Origin: Dinochytrium kinnereticum
Taxonomy: Eukaryota; Chytridiomycota; Chytridiomycetes; Chytridiales; Chytridiaceae
DNA length: 25,590 bases
Reading direction: 5' to 3'
Assembly: GCA_027604005.1 (NCBI GenBank)
Contig: JADGJT010000280.1
Span: 5,824-31,413 of the forward strand
Shown here: one piece after another, positions 19,482 through 25,590 of the stretch
Numbering within the stretch: position 1 is the stretch's first letter
How the letters are laid out: each line of letters starts with the position of its first letter
The notes under the pieces: model-generated
What the model was told of the DNA's origin: nothing
The model's database searches: none
The model's input: only the letters and a program-made list of their open reading frames with translations
Translations under genes and position numbers: made by a program

Positions 19482-21050
19482 TCAAGCTGCTTGAATCTTT
19501 ACTCCCATAGCTCGGACAGCAGCAGCCCCCACAATGGTCCCCACATTTCGATTAAAAAAAGTGGCACCATCCACGGCCATATGAAAATGCGCAGCCAATC
19601 GATCCGACACCTTCTTCCTAGTCATATAATACAAAGGAAGAAAGATGATCCAAAGACATGTGATGGTCAGGATCACCCATGTCCAACAGCTGTTGGCCAT
19701 CCTGGAGAGGAGGGATGGAGATCGAACGGTTATGACGGCGTTTGTGCGGGGGAAAGTGACGTCGATAGAACCCCAGTAGTTTATGGAGCGGATGGCTGTC
19801 CTAATGGCTGTACGGAGGTTTTGGTAATCCCAGGGGATCTGGTTTTTGTTTTTGTTTTTCATTTGTAGAAGACGTGATTAGGTTTGTGGGGTCCATATAA
19901 GAAATATGTTACCTCTTTTTCGAGACTGATTCTGGAGGTTGGGTAGGTGTGGTTAGTTGCTTTTTTGGTATCGGAAAAATCCCCAACCAGTACTTACTCC
20001 TTCAAAATATTCTTAGACAAAGTGTACTCCTCAAGCGCTTCCCTAAACATTCCTCCTTTCGCTGCAAGATCCGGAGCATGCGCCCCAACAGCCCTCACGT
20101 TCTTTCTCTGCTTTCTCATCGACCCTTTCGGCAACGCGAAAACTGCTGTCCAGTCTTGTAGGACGTAAGGGGTAACGTCCAGGCCGAAACTGAAATCTAC
20201 CACCGTGCGGGTCTCGGTGCGAGCTTCGGAGCGCGTGCCACCGTTCCCATCCGAGACGGTTTGATGGACAACTCGGGTTTCTTGGTGGGAGCCTATTTTT
20301 ATTTTTATTTTTAATGAGGACGTTCATTCGTGTCATATTTGAGGAGTCGGAAGTAGAGGGGTAAGAGGGCTTCAGGTGTAATGGCTGCAGCATACCGACG
20401 ATCCAGACGGACATACATGGTTTTTCTGTCTATTTCAGGGGAGGCGATGTGTTGGGGTAAGAAAATCAGTTAATAAAAAGTTGTTGATAGTTAACTTTGC
20501 TATTTACCAGGTGTGTCAAGAAAAACCTATAGAGCTCATCTGGCTAATCGTTGTCACATACACAAAGTCAAAGAAATTAACGAAGAGGAAAAAGAAGGTT
20601 CAATTATAACTATAATGGCTCGAAAATAGAAGTAAACCTACATTGCTTTGCAACCTTTCGTCCATGGACGAAACACCCTTAAGCTCTCTTTTGATCTCTG
20701 CGGTAGAGGCTTCCATGGGTTGAATATTCTGGCGAAGTCTGTGCATGCCAGTGTGAGTGTTGGAGGTTAGGAAAGCACAAAGCCGACACCACCACTATGA
20801 AATGTTTTACTACCGCAAGCATCAAATAAAAGAAAACTTACAAGACGTTACTCTCGGGCACAATCGACACATCAAAATAATCCGGCGGCATTGAAGTTGG
20901 AACTTGCGCGTCCTCTGGTTTTGATCCATTGATGGCTTCTTCAAACGAGGGCGGGGGAGGAGCGCCTATGGAGGATTGGTTGTAGTTTGATGCGGAGACA
21001 GGGGGTTGGTCGTTGCCATCATGACCAGTCTCCAAGTCTGCTTTACCCAT
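19482..21050 (-). CDS. Fungal-type one-pass membrane protein of unknown function
   Basis: Seven exons on the minus strand: 21050-20842, 20738-20642, 20543-20508 (36 nt), 20429-20396 (34 nt), 20292-19998, 19931-19913 (19 nt) and 19838-19482, with every phase matching, giving 348 aa. The N-terminal ~50 residues are Pro/Ser/Asn-rich with a PPPPSFEEA stretch, then PPDYFDVSIVPES, DELYRFFLTHL, an SHQETR stretch and VDFSFGLDVTPYV. Near the C-terminus is one membrane segment (CWTWVILTITCLWIIFLPLY), followed by a short basic stretch and Ala/Val-rich tail. The order of these elements recalls a fungus-wide family of uncharacterised membrane proteins; I cannot name it. PPDY fits a PPxY motif that could bind WW domains. 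An in-frame upstream Met at 21167 exists, but MGKADLE at 21050 is the likelier start. The gene is divergent to GMP synthase. Confidence 0.7.
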
Positions 21051-21856
21051 GATGCTTTTACAATAGGGCAGAATATCAGAAGAGAGGGAGAGGGTGTTGG
21101 CTAGTTGTGAGGGCAAACAATTCTTAAGGAACGTTGGGATGGACAGAGATGATTTTCGTAACAGCATGAATAGGATTTTCCAAACAAAATGGGGGAAGCG
21201 ATATGCTATGACAGGTGCTAGGGGTTATCGTTAAGAGAATCTGAGGATTATGTAGATGTTTTTGTTTTACCGTTCAGTTCGTGGTGTCCACTTCCAAGTC
21301 TGGGCTTGGGGGCAAGTTGATAAATACACACAGCAAGTTGCTGTAATCGCCATCCATTGATTTTCGCCTGCAAAGGACCCAACCGCCGCCGACATGGCAA
21401 TTGCCAGCACAGGTGATGCGATGGAAACTTATCAGCAATCTTTTCTCAAGTGCTTCCGCCGGATGGCCAGACACACAGCATGCTAATAGGGTGAGCGACG
21501 CGTTCACGCGCGAAAGAGGCACCGCTCCGTCGACAGCTGAGATTCCTTACTCTCTCGGCAGCAGCAGCGTGGCCTTACGCGCATGCGGCGATGCCGACCC
21601 CCCCGAGAAGTTCTTGACGCGTCGACTGCATCGCGCGATCATTTTTTTTTTTTTTTCTTCGGTTTGGTTTTGTTTTTTTTTCAGTTTCAAACAAACCTCA
21701 GACAATTCGCAAGGTTCAAACTTCTCCCTTCCCCCTCAACCCACCACCCCTCCCTTCCCTCATTGCTGGTGCTGCACCCGCCTCGGACGACGGCTCCAGC
21801 GATACCCTTCACCTTCCTACTCCTATTGACCACACACACACACACACACACACACC
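21051..21856. other. Divergent promoter region between membrane protein and GMP synthase
   Basis: This 806-bp spacer between two start codons must hold both promoters. Toward GMP synthase it becomes pyrimidine-rich, with a T14 run near 21643, a TTTTTTTTTCAG stretch ending near 21684 that looks like the acceptor of a 5'-UTR intron, and a CA repeat abutting the ATG. No coding exon was supported. Confidence 0.5.
21831..21855 (+). repeat. (CA)12 microsatellite next to the GMP synthase start codon
   Basis: A perfect CA array ending one base before ATG at 21857. The context CACACCATGG gives a good Kozak match. Confidence 0.9.
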
Positions 21857-24208
21857 ATGGCCTCCAAAGTCACCGATGTGTCGCAGATCTACGGTGGGTA
21901 CTTGTTGCATGTGGAGTAGGGAGGCCGAGGGATGGCCAGAGACTGATGGATGCATCCTTTCTGGTTTTGCAGACACGATCCTCATCTTGGATTTTGGCTC
22001 GCAGCTGTCGCATCTGATTGCACGCCGCGTGCGTGAGTTGGGCATCTACTGTGAGCTTGTTGCTTGCACTCAGAAGGTCTCAGAGATGAAGTTCATGCCC
22101 AAGGGTGAGTCGGTTGTTTTTTTCTTATCCCTCCTTCTTCTGGTCTCGTCACCTGCCGTTGCATTGCATGCATTCTCTGCAGACCTTTGCATCGTGGGCA
22201 TAAGAGCTCTCTCACTCGGCTCCTGGCCCTCAGGAATACTCGATGTTCAAAGAAGTAAACTCTGCCACGTCCTTCTAATTCATGTTTCATTCCGATCTCG
22301 ATAAATCCATCCAGGAATCATTTTCTCTGGCAGCCCTTACTCTGTCTACGACAAGGACGCTCCTCACATTGACAAGGGATACTGGGACCTTGGTGTTCCT
22401 GTTCTTGGCATCTGCTACGGCTTGCAGGAGATTGCCCATGATCTTGGTGGGAAGGTGGTTGGCTGTGATAAGAAGGAGTATGGCAAGGCCGAGATTGAAA
22501 TCGTGAAGCCGTCGAAGATTTTTGAGGGGGTTACTGACACAACTGTAAGGTCTTTTGTTGTTCCGTAGTGCGGACATAGAATGGAGCTATTCCGTCACCT
22601 GTCTCATCTTAGTCAACTTCTCTAATCCTGCTATTTTCTTAAGGTTTGGATGTCCCACGGCGATCAACTCGCTGAGCTACCCCCTGGCTTCGAAGTAACT
22701 GCCAAGACATCCACAGCCCCCTTCGCAGCAATCCAACACTCCTCCCAAAAGATCTACGGCATTCAATTCCACCCCGAGGTCACTCACACTCGTCAGGGAA
22801 CCCTCATCCTTTCCAACTTTGTCAATAACGTTTGTGGACTCCCGAAGGGATCTTGGTCGATGGCTAGCTTTGTTGACACGGAGGTTGCGAGGATCAGGTC
22901 AATTGTGGGGGAGACCGCCGAGGTGATTGGAGCTGTTTCTGGAGGTGTTGACTCGACTGTTGCCGCCAAGCTTCTTTCCTTGGCAATTGGGGACCGCTTT
23001 CACGCTGTTTTGGTTGATAACGGTGTTATGAGAATGAACGAGTGCCGTGATTCCGTCATTGCTCTTCGGGACAAGCTGGGCGTCAACATTACACTCGTGG
23101 ATGCTTCCGACACGTTTTTGGACAGGTTGAAGGGCGTGACGGACCCTGAGAAGAAGAGGAAGATTATTGGAAACACCTTTATTGAGGTGTTTGAGAAGGA
23201 GGCGACTTCGATTGAGGACAAGATCGAGAAGGCTGGGAGGCCTGGGAAGGTTGAGTTTTTGCTGCAGGGCACGCTTTACCCGGACGTCATTGAGAGTGTC
23301 TCGTTCAAGGGGCCCTCTGCCACCATTAAGACTCATCACGTGAGTTTGTATTGCATTTGATGCTTCTGCTGTTTCCTTTTCTTACCTTTCTTTCTCTCTT
23401 CACCCTCTCGCTTCGCCCACCATCTTCCTACTATCTCGCCACCCTTTATGAATTACTTAATCGCTTTCGAATTTTCCTCCCAACCATGCTCTACCTGCCG
23501 CTCTCCGCCTCTCCCTCAGAACGTCGGTGGCCTCCTTGAGAACATGAAGCTTAAGCTCATTGAACCCCTCCGCGAGCTCTTTAAAGACGAAGTTCGAGCC
23601 CTTGGAGAGCTGTTGGGGATTGACCATGATCTCGTCTGGAGACATCCTTTCCCTGGACCCGGAATTGCCATCAGGGTTCTTGGAGAGGTCACCCGGGAGC
23701 AAGTTGCGATTGCCAGGCATGCTGATTTTATTTACTTGGAGGAGATTCGGAAGGCGGGCTTGTATAGGAAGATCTCGCAGGGTGGGTTTTTCTTTTGCTT
23801 TTTGTGTAGCTTGGTTGGAGTGCTGTTTTTATATCCGCTTTTACTTCTTTTTTCTCTCCTCTTCTTTCTATTGTCTTCCTTTTTTTCCCGCCCATCTTGG
23901 CAACCTAACTTTTACACGTTTCTGAGCCATTACTAAATCTCCCTATACATCTGAACCACCTGAGCGCAGCCTACGCCGCGCTCCTTCCCGTGAAAGCTGT
24001 CGGCGTTATGGGCGATGCCCGCACCTACGAGCAGGTAATCGCCCTCAGGGCGGTTGAGACAACTGATTTCATGACGGCGGATTGGTTCGAGTTCCCCTAC
24101 GACGTGTTGAAGAAGATTAGCAGCCGAATCATTAACGAGGTGAATGGAGTGAACCGGGTTGTTTATGACATTAGCTCGAAGCCGCCTGCTACTATTGAGT
24201 GGGAGTAG
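21857..24208 (+). CDS. GUA1: GMP synthase (glutamine-hydrolysing)
   Basis: Six exons: 21857-21893, 21973-22104, 22315-22544, 22644-23339, 23520-23781 and 23970-24208, with all phases matching, giving 531 aa, near the 525 of yeast Gua1. It converts XMP to GMP with ATP and glutamine in the cytosol, the last step of guanylate synthesis. The class I glutamine amidotransferase domain comes first: [16 protein letters not shown], nucleophile C90 in LGICYGLQE, and H176/E178 in FHPEV. The ATP-pyrophosphatase domain follows with the PP-loop SGGVDS (232-237), then [19 protein letters not shown] (spanning the exon 4/5 junction), HPFPGPG and the C-terminal dimerisation part ending PPATIEWE. No catalytic residue is missing. 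The first exon has only 12 complete codons. It is a housekeeping gene with no functional tie to its neighbours. Confidence 0.97.
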
Positions 24209-25590
24209 AGCGCTGTTTACCGTTTTTTGTTAGAGGGGGGTTTGGGTTTGATGTTGGGGGATAGGAATATCAGAAAGGTATTATTGGTTGAGGAGTGAGG
24301 TTTGAAAATTTTGCCGTTAAAGTGGGGAGTTTCGTTTCCCCCTTTTTTTTATTGTTGCGGCACGAAGTTCCCGCTTTTTTGATGACGCGTTTATTTTCTT
24401 TTCTTCTACTTCTACCTTCCATTGCTCTCTCTGCTATCTCACCATTTTGTTTCCTTGATTGTTGTTAATGGTGCTGTTTGCTTCTTCAAGGGGTGTATTA
24501 TCTTTCTCATCTGCTTTACGAAATGTCATTTTGTTCTACCTAAGTAGGGTTTTGAATAAAAACTGTTTTCCCAGAGTTGGTTTACTTGATGATGAGGATA
24601 AGGCGGTATGAACCTGCCGGCCTCTAGGCATCAGATAGACAGGCGAGTCCTGCCTTTCACTTGCGCTCTCTTGCGATGGCCCACGGCCCTGCGATTGCCG
24701 CGGATTGCAACGTGCTGGCCAATGCCTTAAGTTTAGGCCCTGGCGACACGTTAACGTCAAGTTGGTCTTCAAGAACAAGGTGTGGTGTCCCACGACGTTA
24801 GGTGGATTAAGCGCCGTTTACTAGCGTCGTTCACCCACACTTGAGGATGCGGTGCCTCTTAATTACCCTCGGTTTTGCAAAGGGAGGGAGGGCGGGCGAA
24901 TATTACTTTCGCGGGCCTTGGTTGGCACGTTCATCCAAATGTGCTCGTCACTGACATTGGAGAGTTTGCCCAAGCCTGAAATTTGGAATTTTTCAAGTTG
25001 AAAATTTTATTTGAAATTTCGCAATTCAAAGTAGTTTTTGCAAACCTCAAAGTCATATTTGAGGATAGGCATGAAGGTTGTTCACAGTAGAAAAGTGAGG
25101 GCGACATGGGAGATGCAGGCACACTTGGTGTTGTGCCGCACTCCCCATCACAAGAGGGTTGCAACCTGTCAAACGGCAAAGGCATTGGCAACACATCAAC
25201 GGTCATGATGATCAGAATGATGTGCAGAGCCTGTTTCAGGAGTAAACTTTTAGTTTGGGGGCTACAGATGCCCAAGGGGTCTCCCCTTCGAGTTGCTGAT
25301 ACCTACGGGTGCTTGCTTGCTGTTATGCTCGTTCGAAGGGGTCAAATCGGTGGGGATGGGGTTTAGATAGGGCCTGCATCCCCTGCTTTGCCCTGCTTTG
25401 CAGGCTGTGTGCGTGTGTCCTAATTCTCAATCTTCAAAATTGATTTCAGGATAGAGACACCTCTGGATATTAATCCTAATTATGTTGACCTGCTGTCCCG
25501 GTCACAAATAATAAAAAAATAAATTTTGATATTTTCTGTCCCATGTCCCATTGTCGTACAATGGCTATAAAGTGCAGTTAATAGGATCTG
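24209..25590. other. Gene-free region downstream of GMP synthase
   Basis: About 1.4 kb with no recognisable exon on either strand. The minus-strand frames at 24536-24793 and 24931-25275 have no family resemblance and no plausible splice partners. Small structures are present: a CCTCAAA/TTTGAGG hairpin (25045-25064), a GCCTGCA/TGCAGGC inverted repeat (25372-25405) enclosing two copies of CCCTGCTTTG, and CCATTG/CAATGG (25548-25564). A GC-rich block at about 24600-24910 differs in composition from the AT-rich flanks and could be part of a repeat element. Confidence 0.45.
25372..25405 (+). repeat. Inverted repeat enclosing a tandem decamer
   Basis: GCCTGCA at 25372-25378 pairs with TGCAGGC at 25399-25405. 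Between them CCCTGCTTTG occurs twice in tandem (25381-25400). Confidence 0.7.

Noticed and set aside
24536..24793. 85-aa minus-strand frame downstream of GMP synthase
   Set aside because: No motif, no splice partner, biased Ser/Arg composition; treated as non-coding.
1..25590. CRISPR array, bacterial operon, insertion sequence, rRNA
   Set aside because: No regularly spaced direct repeats, no transposase or reverse-transcriptase motifs, no rRNA signatures; the gene structure is eukaryotic throughout.

Overview
The window looks like nuclear DNA of a zoosporic (flagellated) fungus, most likely a chytrid or a close relative. Three things point there. Genes carry many short introns (about 45-210 bp) with GT..AG ends and CTAAC/CTGAC-like branch points. 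The gene set mixes fungal families (a Mit_KHE1-like protein, a fungal-type one-pass membrane protein, GMP synthase) with a flagellar gene (CFAP144/FAM183). It also holds an ADCY10-like soluble cyclase and a GxIP-type LRR protein, which suit an early-diverging fungus. The lineage is inferred from content, not from a database search. Each gene model was assembled by hand, requiring splice sites and reading phase to agree at every junction.

Layout: (1) below 1-1416, minus: 5' part of a leucine-rich-repeat protein that runs off the left edge. (2) 1625-2203, minus: CFAP144/FAM183, three exons. (3) 2979-3930, plus: secreted lysyl oxidase, four exons including a 21-nt one. (4) 4536-5529, minus: mitochondrial K+/H+-exchange-related protein. 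(5) 5900-7145, minus: C2H2 zinc-finger protein, four exons. (6) 8282-15890, plus: large ADCY10-like soluble cyclase, about 20 exons and about 1990 aa. (7) 16227-18784, plus: Glu/Lys-rich helical-repeat protein with a C-terminal membrane anchor. (8) 19482-21050, minus: conserved-looking membrane protein of unknown function with three microexons. (9) 21857-24208, plus: GMP synthase. (10) 24209-25590: no recognisable gene.

The genes do not form an operon or an obvious cluster. The links between them are loose. CFAP144 belongs to the zoospore axoneme, and soluble cyclases of the ADCY10 type work in flagella of other opisthokonts, so both may serve the swimming spore. The zinc-finger gene and the cyclase are divergently transcribed across a 1.1-kb spacer, as are CFAP144 and lysyl oxidase (0.8 kb) and the membrane protein and GMP synthase (0.8 kb).

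The most notable points are: a complete ADCY10-like cyclase whose C1 metal site is intact but whose bicarbonate-binding arginine appears replaced; four indel-free 36-residue charged repeats in a tail-anchored protein; a lysyl oxidase whose copper-binding histidines are split across a 21-nt exon; and several other microexons. I did not find a clearly undescribed multi-gene system.
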